A stretch of DNA of 64,000 bases. Origin: Herbaspirillum rhizosphaerae (GTDB taxonomy: Bacteria; Pseudomonadota; Gammaproteobacteria; Burkholderiales; Burkholderiaceae_D). The stretch is from the NCBI RefSeq assembly GCF_001189965.1, contig NZ_LFLU01000005.1:248001-312000 (forward strand). The letters are read 5' to 3'. The notes under the pieces were generated by a model. The model ran no database searches, was not told where the DNA came from, and saw nothing but the letters and a program-made list of their open reading frames with translations. Each line of letters begins with the position of its first letter. Position 1 is the first letter of the stretch. Of the stretch, positions 8,894-17,150 are shown in pieces. The translations under genes were made by a program, and so were the position numbers.

Positions 8894-9997
8894 ATGCAAG
8901 CTTCACAGCGCGCCATTCCCTGCGCCTTTATGCGCGGCGGCACCTCGCGCGGCCCGTTCTTCCTGGCTGCTGATTTGCCGCAGGACATTGCCACGCGCGA
9001 TGCGGTACTGCTGGCGGTGATGGGATCGCCCGATCCGCGCCAGATCGACGGACTGGGCGGCAGCGACACGCTGACCAGCAAGGTCGCCATCGTTTCGCCA
9101 TCATCGATGCCGGGCGTCGATGTCGATTTCCTGTTTGCCCAGGTGGCGGTGGACAAGCCGCTGGTGGATGTTTCGCCCAACTGCGGCAACATGCTGGCCG
9201 GCGTCGGTCCGTTTGCGATCGAGCGCGGGCTGGTGGCGATACGCGGCGACAGTACGCCGGTGGTGATCCACATGGTCAACAGCGGCAATATCGCCACGGC
9301 GACGGTGCAGACCGCGGGCGGTCGCGTGGTGTATGACGGCGACGCCAGGATTGCCGGCGTGCCCGGCACCTCGGCGCCGATCAACATCGCCTTTCGCGAC
9401 ACCGCCGGTTCGGCCTGCGGCAGCCTGCTGCCGACCGGCCGCACGCGCGACGTTTTTAACGGCATTGAAGCGACCTGCATCGACAACGGCATGCCGGTGG
9501 TGGTCATGCGTGCCGACGCCTTCGGCAAGACCGGGCAGGAGACGCCGCAGCAGCTCGACGCCGACGCTGAATTCAAGCAACGGCTGGAAGCCGTACGCCT
9601 GCAGGCCGGCGAACTGATGGGCCTGGGCGACGTGCGCAACAAGGTGGTGCCGAAGATGACCCTCATTTCGCCGGCCGTCAACGGCGGTCACATCTCCACG
9701 CGCACCTTCATTCCGCATCGCTGCCACAGCGCCATCGGCGTGCTCGGCGCGGTGAGCGTGGCCAGCGCCTGCCTGCTGCCGGGATCGGTGGCCGAGGGCA
9801 TGACGAGACTTCCGCAGGGCGCCGACGTCGAGATCTCGGTGGAACATCCTAGCGGCGAGTTCACCGTTGCCTTGCGTACTGAATTGCACACCGGGCTGCA
9901 CGGCAGCGAGATGCGTTTCCTCAGTTCGGGTTTGCTGCGCACCGCACGCATGTTGCTCGACGGCCAGGTGTATGTGCCGCATCGGGTGTGGCCGTGA
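8894..9997 (+). CDS. galD: 4-oxalomesaconate tautomerase, PrpF family
   Basis: A 367-residue PrpF-family isomerase (CAFMRGGTSRGPFFLAADLP at the start, VSPNCGNML in the first half, both typical). The cofactor-free enzyme moves the double bond of oxalomesaconate between enol and keto forms before hydration by GalB. Gene order galB-galC-galD with 11 bases between galC and galD points to co-transcription. A generic PrpF isomerase is the alternative, but the context makes GalD the best call. Confidence 0.88.
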   Translation: MQASQRAIPCAFMRGGTSRGPFFLAADLPQDIATRDAVLLAVMGSPDPRQIDGLGGSDTLTSKVAIVSPSSMPGVDVDFLFAQVAVDKPLVDVSPNCGNMLAGVGPFAIERGLVAIRGDSTPVVIHMVNSGNIATATVQTAGGRVVYDGDARIAGVPGTSAPINIAFRDTAGSACGSLLPTGRTRDVFNGIEATCIDNGMPVVVMRADAFGKTGQETPQQLDADAEFKQRLEAVRLQAGELMGLGDVRNKVVPKMTLISPAVNGGHISTRTFIPHRCHSAIGVLGAVSVASACLLPGSVAEGMTRLPQGADVEISVEHPSGEFTVALRTELHTGLHGSEMRFLSSGLLRTARMLLDGQVYVPHRVWP

Positions 9998-10041
9998 TGC
10001 CGATGTTCTTGTTCGCCATGTGAAGTCAGTCAAGGAAAACC

Positions 10042-10923
10042 ATGTTATCCCGCTTTGCCATTTCTCTTGTTTCGCTCCTGTTCGACGGCCTCGCCTTCGG
10101 CATGATCCTGTTCCTGATTTCGATCGGCATGTCGATCACGATGGGCGTCATGCGCGTGGTCAATCTGGCGCATTGCAGCTTCGCCATGGCCGGCGGCTAC
10201 ATGACCTTCATGCTGGTGACGCAGGCGCAGCTGCCGTATGCCGCCGCCGTGCCGCTGGCGGTGATCGGCACCATGCTGCTCGGTGCGCTGCTGGAGCGCA
10301 CTGTGTATTCGTGGATCTATGTCCAGAGCGAGCTGGGCCAGGTGCTCATGACCATCGGCCTGACCTTCGTCATGATCGCCACCGCCAACGCCATGTTCGG
10401 CTCCACCATCCAGGACATCCCGGTGCCCGGCGCCTTGCGCGGCACGTATCAGCTTGGCGCGATCGGCCTGCCGGTCTATCGCCTGTTCCTGATCGCCGTC
10501 AGCTGCACCTGTGCGTTGGCGATCTGGTACGTGCTGGAGCGTACGCAAGTCGGCGCCAGGCTGCGCGCAGCGGTGGATAACGCCAAAATGGCCGGCTGCA
10601 TCGGCATGAACGTCAAGGCCTTTTTCGCCGTCACCTTCGCCATCGGTTGCGGCTTTGCCGGACTGGGCGGCGCGCTCGGGGCCGACATGTTTCCGCTGGA
10701 GCCGTTCTACGCGCTCAACTATCTGGTGCTGGTGCTGATCGTGGTCTCGGTCGGCGGACTCGGCAGCATCAAGGGCACGCTCATCGCCGCGCTGGTGCTG
10801 GGCATGATCGACACGCTGGGACGCTACTTCTTGCCGGAAGCGGGCGGCCTGGTGATTTATCTGGCGACGCTGGTACTACTGCTGGTGCGCCCTCAAGGAC
10901 TCTTCGGAAGGCAAACAGCATGA
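10042..10923 (+). CDS. livH: Branched-chain-type ABC transporter permease, LivH-like
   Basis: A 293-residue inner-membrane permease with about eight hydrophobic segments. LivH hallmarks are near the N-terminus (MGVMRVVNLAHCSFAMAGGY) and at the end (YLATLVLLLVRPQGLFGR). It follows galD by 44 bases and overlaps the next permease by 4 bases (ATGA). With LivM, LivG and LivF it should form the importer served by the binding protein at 3548. Confidence 0.93.
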   Translation: MLSRFAISLVSLLFDGLAFGMILFLISIGMSITMGVMRVVNLAHCSFAMAGGYMTFMLVTQAQLPYAAAVPLAVIGTMLLGALLERTVYSWIYVQSELGQVLMTIGLTFVMIATANAMFGSTIQDIPVPGALRGTYQLGAIGLPVYRLFLIAVSCTCALAIWYVLERTQVGARLRAAVDNAKMAGCIGMNVKAFFAVTFAIGCGFAGLGGALGADMFPLEPFYALNYLVLVLIVVSVGGLGSIKGTLIAALVLGMIDTLGRYFLPEAGGLVIYLATLVLLLVRPQGLFGRQTA

Positions 10924-11945
10924 AAATCACCACAGCCACGATGCGCCACATTCTGCCGGCCGGCGCGCTGCCGTTCTACCGCATCCGACTTGCCGATGTA
11001 TTGCCATGGGTAGTCGCGCTGGCCGCGTTCTTCACCTTCGATACCTACATGTCGATCGGTTCGCAGATCCTGATCATGGTGATCTTCGGCATTTCGCTTG
11101 ATCTCGCGCTCGGCTTCGCCGGCATCAATACCCTCGGCCACGCCGCCTTCTTCGGCATCGGCGCCTATGCGGCCGGTTATTTCTCGCTGCACGTTTCGCC
11201 GGAGCCGTTCAGCGGCCTGCTGGCTGCCGCCGGCCTGGCGGCGCTGATCGGTCTGCTGTCGGGCTGGCTGCTGTTGCGCACCAGCGGGCTGGCATTGTTG
11301 ATGCTGACCATGGTCACCACCGTCGTGCTGCATGAGATCGCCAATACCTGGCGCGGCGTCACCGGCGGCGCGGACGGTTTGTCCGGCATGGAGACGGCGC
11401 CGCTGTTCGGCCTGTTCGCATTCGACCTATACGGCAAGACGGCCTATCTGTATGCACTCGGCGTGCTGTTCCTCGTGTTCGTTGCGGTGCGCATCATCGC
11501 GAATTCGCCGTTCGGCCTGTCGATCCGCGGTATCCGCGAAAACGCCAAACGCATGCTGCTGGTCGGCACGCCGGTGCATGCCAAGCTGATTCTCGCCTAT
11601 ACGCTGTCGGCGGCGATCGCTGGCATCGCAGGCGGACTGAGCGCACAGATCACGCGCACGGTCAGCCTGGATCTGCTGAGCTTTCAGCTGTCGGGCAACA
11701 TCCTGATCATGCTCATCATCGGCGGCGTCGGCCGTCTGTATGGCGCGTTTATCGGGATCCCCCTGTACATGCTGTTGCTGGATCGCGCTGCGGCGATCGA
11801 TCCGTTTCACTGGATGTTCTTTGTCGGCGTTGCGCTGATCGTGCTGGTGCGCTTTGCGCCGGGCGGTTTGCTGGCCTTGGGCGGCACGCTGTTCGAACGC
11901 CTGCGCAGCCGGCTGTCGATCAATCTCGCGAAGGAGCAGAAATGA
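10920..11945 (+). CDS. livM: Branched-chain-type ABC transporter permease, LivM-like
   Basis: A 341-residue permease with eight or more membrane segments. The LivM signature LDLALGFAGINTLGHAAFFGIGAYAAG-type region is near residue 60, and the cytoplasmic EAA-like loop SIRGIRENAKRMLLVG follows in the second half. The ATG at 10920 overlaps the livH stop; longer upstream frames run through livH and are rejected. It overlaps livG by 4 bases. Confidence 0.93.
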   Translation: MKITTATMRHILPAGALPFYRIRLADVLPWVVALAAFFTFDTYMSIGSQILIMVIFGISLDLALGFAGINTLGHAAFFGIGAYAAGYFSLHVSPEPFSGLLAAAGLAALIGLLSGWLLLRTSGLALLMLTMVTTVVLHEIANTWRGVTGGADGLSGMETAPLFGLFAFDLYGKTAYLYALGVLFLVFVAVRIIANSPFGLSIRGIRENAKRMLLVGTPVHAKLILAYTLSAAIAGIAGGLSAQITRTVSLDLLSFQLSGNILIMLIIGGVGRLYGAFIGIPLYMLLLDRAAAIDPFHWMFFVGVALIVLVRFAPGGLLALGGTLFERLRSRLSINLAKEQK

Positions 11946-12751
11946 ATCCCGTCCTGCAAACCGCACATGCGGACATGGCGTCTCCGATGAGCACTTCCTC
12001 GCTTCCCTGCGCATTGGAAACGCGCGGACTGTGCAAGCGCTACGGCGCCATCGAAGTCACGCGTAACGTCGACCTGCGCATCGAACGCGGCGCGCGCCAT
12101 GCGCTGATCGGTCCCAACGGTGCCGGCAAGACGACCTTCGTCAATCTGGTGACCGGCGTGGTGGCGCCGACCGCCGGCAGCATTTACCTGGAAGGACGCG
12201 ACGTCACCCAGGCCAGTCCGCAGAAGCGGGTCGCCGGCGGCCTGGCGCGCACCTTCCAGATCAATACCTTGTTCACGGAACTGACCGTGGCCGAAAACGT
12301 CGCCATCCCTCTCGGCCAGCGCATGGGTATTGCGTGGAAGCTGTGGGGCAAGCCGGCGCATCATGCCGGCGTGGTCGAGGAGGCGGCAGCCTTGCTGGAA
12401 CAACTCGGCTTGCTGGAACTTGCTTCACGACGCGTCAATGAACTGGCTTACGGCCAGCGCCGCATGATCGAGATCGCCATCGCGCTGGCGTTGAAGCCGC
12501 AGGTGCTGTTGCTGGATGAGCCGGCGGCCGGCATCCCCAACGGCGAGAGCGGCATGATCCTCGATCTGCTGGAGCGCCTGCCTGAAGATATTTCCATCCT
12601 GTTTATCGAACACGACATGAACCTGGTATTCCGCTTCGCCAAAAAAATCACCGTGCTGGTCGAAGGCAGCGTGCTGACGGAAGGCACGCCCGCCGACATC
12701 CGCGCCGACGAGCGCGTGCGCAATGTCTATCTGGGGCGTCGCCATGGCTAA
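11942..12751 (+). CDS. livG: ABC transporter ATP-binding protein, LivG-like
   Basis: A 269-residue ATPase with Walker A GPNGAGKT, signature-region ELAYGQRRMIEIA (a degenerate LSGGQ, common in LivG) and Walker B VLLLDEPAAG followed by EHDMNLV. About 25 extra residues precede the domain. The start is translationally coupled to livM; internal Met codons (for example MSTSS) are possible alternatives. Cytoplasmic, couples ATP hydrolysis to import. Confidence 0.92.
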   Translation: MNPVLQTAHADMASPMSTSSLPCALETRGLCKRYGAIEVTRNVDLRIERGARHALIGPNGAGKTTFVNLVTGVVAPTAGSIYLEGRDVTQASPQKRVAGGLARTFQINTLFTELTVAENVAIPLGQRMGIAWKLWGKPAHHAGVVEEAAALLEQLGLLELASRRVNELAYGQRRMIEIAIALALKPQVLLLDEPAAGIPNGESGMILDLLERLPEDISILFIEHDMNLVFRFAKKITVLVEGSVLTEGTPADIRADERVRNVYLGRRHG

Positions 12752-13493
12752 GCTGTTCGACATCCACAAGCTAACCGCCGGCTATCGCGACGCCGTCGTC
12801 ATCGACGATCTTTCGTTCAGCATTGCGCAAGGCGAAGCCGTCAGCCTGCTGGGCCGGAACGGCGTCGGCAAGAGTACGCTGCTGGCGACCATGATGGGAC
12901 TGACCACGGTCAGCAAAGGCTGCCTCGAATTCGACGGCAAGAACATCGGCAACAGCGCCAACTACCAGCGCAATCGCATGGGTCTCGGCTACGTGCCGCA
13001 AGAGCGTGAAATCTTTGCTTCGCTGACTGTCGAGCAAAACATGCGTGTTGCCGCGCGTCCCGGCGAATGGAATATCGCGGCGGCATACAAGCTGTTTCCC
13101 CGGTTGGAAGAACGCCGCAACAACTACGGCAACCAGTTGTCCGGCGGCGAGCAGCAGATGCTGGCCATGGCGCGCGCGCTGGTCGGCAACCCCAAATTGC
13201 TCTTGCTCGATGAGCCGCTGGAAGGCTTGTCGCCGGTGATGATGGATATCCTGCTGGATGCGGTCAAGCAGCTCAAGCAAAGCGGCCTCACGCTGATCCT
13301 GGTAGAACAGCACGCGCATCTGGCGCTGGAAGTCACCGACCGCGTCGTCATCATGGACCGTGGCCGCATCGTGCATGACGGCAGCAGCGAACAGTTGCTC
13401 AAGGATGACGCCACCATGCATCAGCTGCTCGGTCTGGCGCATGAACACAATGCCGACGTTGCGCGGAAACCCGACCTCAAACTCGCGAGCTGA
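12744..13493 (+). CDS. livF: ABC transporter ATP-binding protein, LivF-like
   Basis: A 249-residue ATPase with Walker A GRNGVGKST, signature LSGGEQQMLAMARAL and Walker B LLLLDEPLEG. The MAKLFDIHK start at 12744 overlaps the livG stop by 8 bases and aligns with the usual LivF N-terminus; a start 21 bases earlier is possible. It completes the first importer of the window. Confidence 0.92.
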   Translation: MAKLFDIHKLTAGYRDAVVIDDLSFSIAQGEAVSLLGRNGVGKSTLLATMMGLTTVSKGCLEFDGKNIGNSANYQRNRMGLGYVPQEREIFASLTVEQNMRVAARPGEWNIAAAYKLFPRLEERRNNYGNQLSGGEQQMLAMARALVGNPKLLLLDEPLEGLSPVMMDILLDAVKQLKQSGLTLILVEQHAHLALEVTDRVVIMDRGRIVHDGSSEQLLKDDATMHQLLGLAHEHNADVARKPDLKLAS

Positions 13494-13498
13494 CAGCC

Positions 13499-13936
13499 AT
13501 GCCTTTCGATGCACTTCAACGCCTGCTGATCGGGCAGGCATGCCAACGCCTGATTCATCGCTACGCCTATCTCAACGACGAACGCGACTTCGACGCGCTC
13601 ATCGATCTGTTCACCGACGATGCGATCTTGTACCGTCCTTCGGCGCCGACGACACCGCTGGTGGGGCGCGAAGCGATCCTGGCATCGTTTCGCAGCCGGC
13701 CTGCCGGTGTGCGCACTTTCCACTTGTGCACCGATGTGATCGTTGAGATCGAAGACCGCGAACACGCCACCGCGCGCTCGCGCATCGTGCTGCTGTCCGG
13801 TCCGCGTTCGGAGCTCGGTGCAGCGACTGTCGACGCGGTGTCCAAACCGCCGGCGCCGGGCACTTTTGAAGATCGCCTGTTGCTCACTGCGCAGGGATGG
13901 AAATTCAGCGAGCGGCGCGGATCGTTCTGGATCTGA
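13499..13936 (+). CDS. SnoaL-like / NTF2-fold protein
   Basis: A 145-residue protein of the SnoaL-like NTF2 fold (RYAYLNDERDFDALIDLFTDDAILYRP, then FHLCTDVIVEIE). It starts 5 bases after livF, so it is co-transcribed. The fold occurs in small isomerases, hydratases and in the beta subunits of ring-hydroxylating oxygenases, but this one is not a clear beta subunit. It may be an accessory enzyme for the Rieske or ring-cleavage step. Function not established. Confidence 0.75.
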   Translation: MPFDALQRLLIGQACQRLIHRYAYLNDERDFDALIDLFTDDAILYRPSAPTTPLVGREAILASFRSRPAGVRTFHLCTDVIVEIEDREHATARSRIVLLSGPRSELGAATVDAVSKPPAPGTFEDRLLLTAQGWKFSERRGSFWI

Positions 13937-13974
13937 AAAATGCAAACAAAAGAAGTGTCGTTTTCTGTGTCGTC

Positions 13975-14039
13975 ATAAACAGATTAGATCGACCACCGCG
14001 GCAATCGGCAACAGAAGCGGGCAGGCTCGTCGCTAGAAT
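13975..14039 (+). promoter_or_regulatory. Aromatic-regulon promoter 4 (operator plus -10 box)
   Basis: ATAAACAGATTAGATC (13975-13990) matches 12 of 16 bases of the operators at 3425 and 7277. TAGAAT (14034-14039) begins 59 bases after the operator start. The stretch between operator and -10 also resembles promoter 3 (GGCAA-CGG-AAC, G-CAGGC, CTAGAAT). It should drive the porin gene at 14180. Confidence 0.65.
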
Positions 14040-14179
14040 GATTCACGCTGAATCATCGATACGAATGCAGCGTTTTTGCATGGCTTTGCCGCAGAAAAAA
14101 GCGACATCCAGATCGCTTGCGTCGCAAAGAAAAAACATAACGAACATACAAACAGAAAACCCTTGGAGGAGACACAGAG

Positions 14180-15295
14180 ATGAAAAAATCAGTACGCGCC
14201 GTGAACGTAACCGGTGCAATCGGTGCAATAGTCACCATCGCCGCAGCCTTGCTGTCGCCGTCGGCGATGGCGCAATCGCAGGTGACGATTTACGGCCTGA
14301 TCGATACCGGCGTCGAATACGTCACCAACGCCAACGCGGCCGGCAACTCGGTCGTCAAGATGCCGTCGCTGACGGGTTCGTTTCCTTCGCGCATCGGCTT
14401 CAGGGGCACGGAAGATCTCGGCGGCGGCCTGCAGGCGATGTTCGTGCTGGAAGCCGGCATGGCGGTCGACACCGGCGGCATGGGGCAGGGAAACCGCCTG
14501 TTCGGGCGTCAATCCTATGTCGGCCTGAAGAACGCCACGCAAAGCGTCATGCTGGGTCGCCAGGTCAACATGACTTACCTGTCCACGCTGAAGTCCGACG
14601 TGATGGGACCGAACATCCACAGCATCGGCAATCTCGACGCCTACCTGCCGAATGCGCGCAGCGATAACTCCATTGGATATCTCGGCACCTTCTCCGACGT
14701 GACCGTGGGCGCGACCTACAGCTTCGGCCGCGACGCCACCGCAGCAGGCGGCCCGGCATCGACCAATTGCGCCGGCGAGACTGCCGGCGACAGCAAGGCC
14801 TGCCGCCAGTACACCGGCCTGCTCGGTTACGACAACAAAGCCTTCGGCGTCAACCTGGCGTACGACAAGCTCAACGGCGGCCCCAGCGCCATCTTCGGCA
14901 TGAACAGCAGCAGCTACACCGACACCCGCATCGGCCTGCACGGCTACTTCATGATCAGCGATGCGCGCATTGGTTTGGGTGTGCTGGATCGCAAGACACA
15001 GACGGCGACCAAGAGCGATTCCGATCTGTACTACCTCGGCCTGAGCTATCCGTTCACCGTGGCGCTGGTGCTGGATACGCAGATTTCGCGATTGAAGTTC
15101 AAGGGTACGGCGAACTCGGCCACACTCTCGGTGGCGCGCCTGACTTATAGCTTGTCGAAGCGCACGGCCTTGTACACGTCGGTGGGTTACATCAAGAATT
15201 CCGGCACATCGGCGATTGCGGTCGATGCGGGCGGCACGGTCGGCACCGGCATGAACCAGCTGGGCGTGATGACCGGCATTCGCCATACCTTCTGA
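14180..15295 (+). CDS. Outer-membrane porin, Gram-negative porin_4 type
   Basis: A 371-residue trimeric-type general porin. A signal peptide (cleavage after AMA, near residue 32) is followed by the betaproteobacterial start QSQVTIYGLIDTG, and the protein ends in Phe (GIRHTF), the outer-membrane assembly signal. GGAGGAG precedes the ATG. It lies behind promoter 4 of the aromatic regulon and probably admits the aromatic acid across the outer membrane. Confidence 0.93.
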   Translation: MKKSVRAVNVTGAIGAIVTIAAALLSPSAMAQSQVTIYGLIDTGVEYVTNANAAGNSVVKMPSLTGSFPSRIGFRGTEDLGGGLQAMFVLEAGMAVDTGGMGQGNRLFGRQSYVGLKNATQSVMLGRQVNMTYLSTLKSDVMGPNIHSIGNLDAYLPNARSDNSIGYLGTFSDVTVGATYSFGRDATAAGGPASTNCAGETAGDSKACRQYTGLLGYDNKAFGVNLAYDKLNGGPSAIFGMNSSSYTDTRIGLHGYFMISDARIGLGVLDRKTQTATKSDSDLYYLGLSYPFTVALVLDTQISRLKFKGTANSATLSVARLTYSLSKRTALYTSVGYIKNSGTSAIAVDAGGTVGTGMNQLGVMTGIRHTF

Positions 15296-15340
15296 TGTGT
15301 TGATTTATTGAGGTCTTGAGGAGCCGGCATTGTTGCCGGA

Positions 15341-15374
15341 AGCGTGTCGTCTGCAGGGACGGCACGCTTTTTTT
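15341..15374 (+). terminator. Terminator after porin
   Basis: Stem AGCGTGTCGTC with GACGGCACGCT (one G-T pair), followed by seven T. It closes the aromatic regulon. Confidence 0.85.
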
Positions 15375-15505
15375 ATTCCCATTACCTTGCGGTAGTCCTG
15401 CGGACATCATCCTCCTGCCTGCGCCGTCAGGGAGCGCAACGGCCCTTAACTGTGCAAGCTGCCTGGAGGCGTGCTTCATCGTTGTGCAAAATCCTGCTAT
15501 TCAAC

Positions 15506-15550
15506 CTGTATACAGCTTGGCATGAAAGCTGCATACAGCTTTGGCATGAC
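15506..15550 (+). promoter_or_regulatory. Imperfect direct repeat and palindrome before gntR, possible GntR operators
   Basis: TGTATACAGCTTGGCATGA (15507-15525) is repeated as TGCATACAGCTTTGGCATGA (15531-15550). The first copy contains the perfect palindrome CTGTATACAG (15506-15515), close to the GTATAC core bound by many FadR-type GntR proteins. The second copy overlaps the proposed start codon. Autoregulation is the natural reading. Confidence 0.5.
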
Positions 15551-16334
15551 TACTTCATCCGAAATCAGCGACCGCATCCTCGAGTCCGTGCTGGCCAAGC
15601 GCCTGCTGCCGGGAGCGCGGCTGAGCGAACAACAGCTGGCAACCCTGTTCGGCTGCAGCCGGACCATCGTGCGCGAAGCCCTGACGCGCTTGTCGGTGCG
15701 GCAACTCGTGGTGTCCAGCGTCGGCAGCGGCTGGTATATCGCTGCGCCCACGCAGGAAGAGGCGAGCGAAACCTTTGAAGCGCGGCGCGTGATCGAGACC
15801 GGCCTGCTGCGCAGCAGGGAGCGTCTCGACAGCGCCGGCCTCAAACGTCTGCGCCAGCATCTGCAGCAGCAGCGCCGCGCGCTCAAGAGCGGCGACGCCG
15901 GCTTGCGCAGTTTCTTGCTGGGCGACTTCCATGTCTGCCTGGCGCAATGCCTGGGCAACGCGGTGCTGGCCAATACCCTGAAAGACCTGACGGCGCGCAC
16001 TACGCTGATCGCGATTGAGCATCAGAGCGACGCCGATGCGGCGCACTCCTGCGAAGAACACGCGCAAATCGTCGAGGCGCTCGAGGCCGGCAATCTGGTG
16101 CGCGCAGAGAAACTGATGGCGGCGCATCTCGGCACCTGGCACGTCAAGCTGCCGATGCAGGCCGATGCAGAGGCTGCCGGCATTCCCCAGACTCCCGATC
16201 CCCTGATGACGCTGCAGGAGGTCTTGCAGCCGCTGGATGTGCATGGCGCATCTTCCGTATCCGGCGCGCTTCGCAATCCGCCGCCGAAAACCGCAGCAAA
16301 GGGCCGCAGCGCGCGGCCGCCCCGTTCAACCTGA
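15546..16334 (+). CDS. GntR-family regulator, FCD (FadR-like) type
   Basis: A 262-residue regulator. The winged HTH is at about residues 5-70 (RILESVLAKRLLPGARLSEQQLATLFGCSRTIVREALTRL, seen in parts) and an FCD effector domain at about 80-210, followed by a 50-residue Pro/Ala-rich tail not typical of the family. The start is uncertain because the direct repeat supplies several near-identical Met contexts (15522 and 15546) with weak ribosome sites. It lies 14 bases before a binding-protein gene and probably controls that operon. Confidence 0.85.
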   Translation: MTTSSEISDRILESVLAKRLLPGARLSEQQLATLFGCSRTIVREALTRLSVRQLVVSSVGSGWYIAAPTQEEASETFEARRVIETGLLRSRERLDSAGLKRLRQHLQQQRRALKSGDAGLRSFLLGDFHVCLAQCLGNAVLANTLKDLTARTTLIAIEHQSDADAAHSCEEHAQIVEALEAGNLVRAEKLMAAHLGTWHVKLPMQADAEAAGIPQTPDPLMTLQEVLQPLDVHGASSVSGALRNPPPKTAAKGRSARPPRST

Positions 16335-16348
16335 CCTGGAGTAATGTA

Positions 16349-17146
16349 ATGATGACCATCACCAAACGTCGTTTTTCCCTCGGTATCGCTGCGTTGGCGC
16401 TGTTCGCATCGGCTTGCGGCGCACAGGCGCAGACCGCGCTCGACGATATTCAAAAGGCGAAGCAGATCCGCATCGCTATCCCTACCGACTTTGCGCCTTA
16501 CGGATTTGTCGACGCCGACCTGCATCCGCAGGGGCTGGACATTGACATGGCCAACTACGTCGGCGCCAGGCTGGGCGTCAAGGTGATGCTGGTGCCGGTG
16601 ACCAGCGCCAACCGTATTCCTTACCTGCAGACCAAAAAGGTCGATATCGTCATCTCCACGCTGGGCAAGAATCCTGAACGCGAAAAAGCGATCGACTTCA
16701 CGATTGCCTACTCGCCGTTCTTCATCGGCGTGTTCGGTCCCAAGGCCATGGCGGTCAAATCCGGCACGGACCTGGCCGGCAAGTCGATCGCCGTGACGCG
16801 CGGTTCGATGGACGACATGGAGCTGACCAAGATCGCTCCGGCTACCACCGCCCTGCGCCGTTTCGAAGACAACAACACGACCATCTCCGCCTATATGGCA
16901 GGACAGACGCAACTGGTCGCCACCAGCGTGCAGGTGGCCGACGTGATGATAAAGAAGAGCCCGCAAATGGGCACCGAGTTCAAGTTCGTGCTCAAGGTGT
17001 CGCCGAACTTCATCGGTCTGGCCAAGAACGAAGACAAGCTGCGCAGCCGTCTGAACGAGATCCTGGCGGAAGCGAAGAAGAGCGGCGAGCTCGACAAGCT
17101 GTCGCAAAAATGGCTGAGCCGTCCGGCGGGCGACCTGCCGGAATAA
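16349..17146 (+). CDS. Polar-amino-acid-type ABC transporter binding protein (SBP_bac_3)
   Basis: A 265-residue periplasmic protein: twin Met start, signal peptide ending near AQA (residue 27), then the SBP_bac_3 core (IRIAIPTDFAPYGFVDAD, GLDIDMANYVGARLGVKV). No HisM/GlnP-type permease or ATPase is encoded nearby, so it is an orphan or shares a distant transporter. It follows gntR by 14 bases and precedes the amidase gene by 4, so it probably binds the amide or amino acid that the operon degrades. Confidence 0.88.
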   Translation: MMTITKRRFSLGIAALALFASACGAQAQTALDDIQKAKQIRIAIPTDFAPYGFVDADLHPQGLDIDMANYVGARLGVKVMLVPVTSANRIPYLQTKKVDIVISTLGKNPEREKAIDFTIAYSPFFIGVFGPKAMAVKSGTDLAGKSIAVTRGSMDDMELTKIAPATTALRRFEDNNTTISAYMAGQTQLVATSVQVADVMIKKSPQMGTEFKFVLKVSPNFIGLAKNEDKLRSRLNEILAEAKKSGELDKLSQKWLSRPAGDLPE

Positions 17147-17150
17147 GTTG

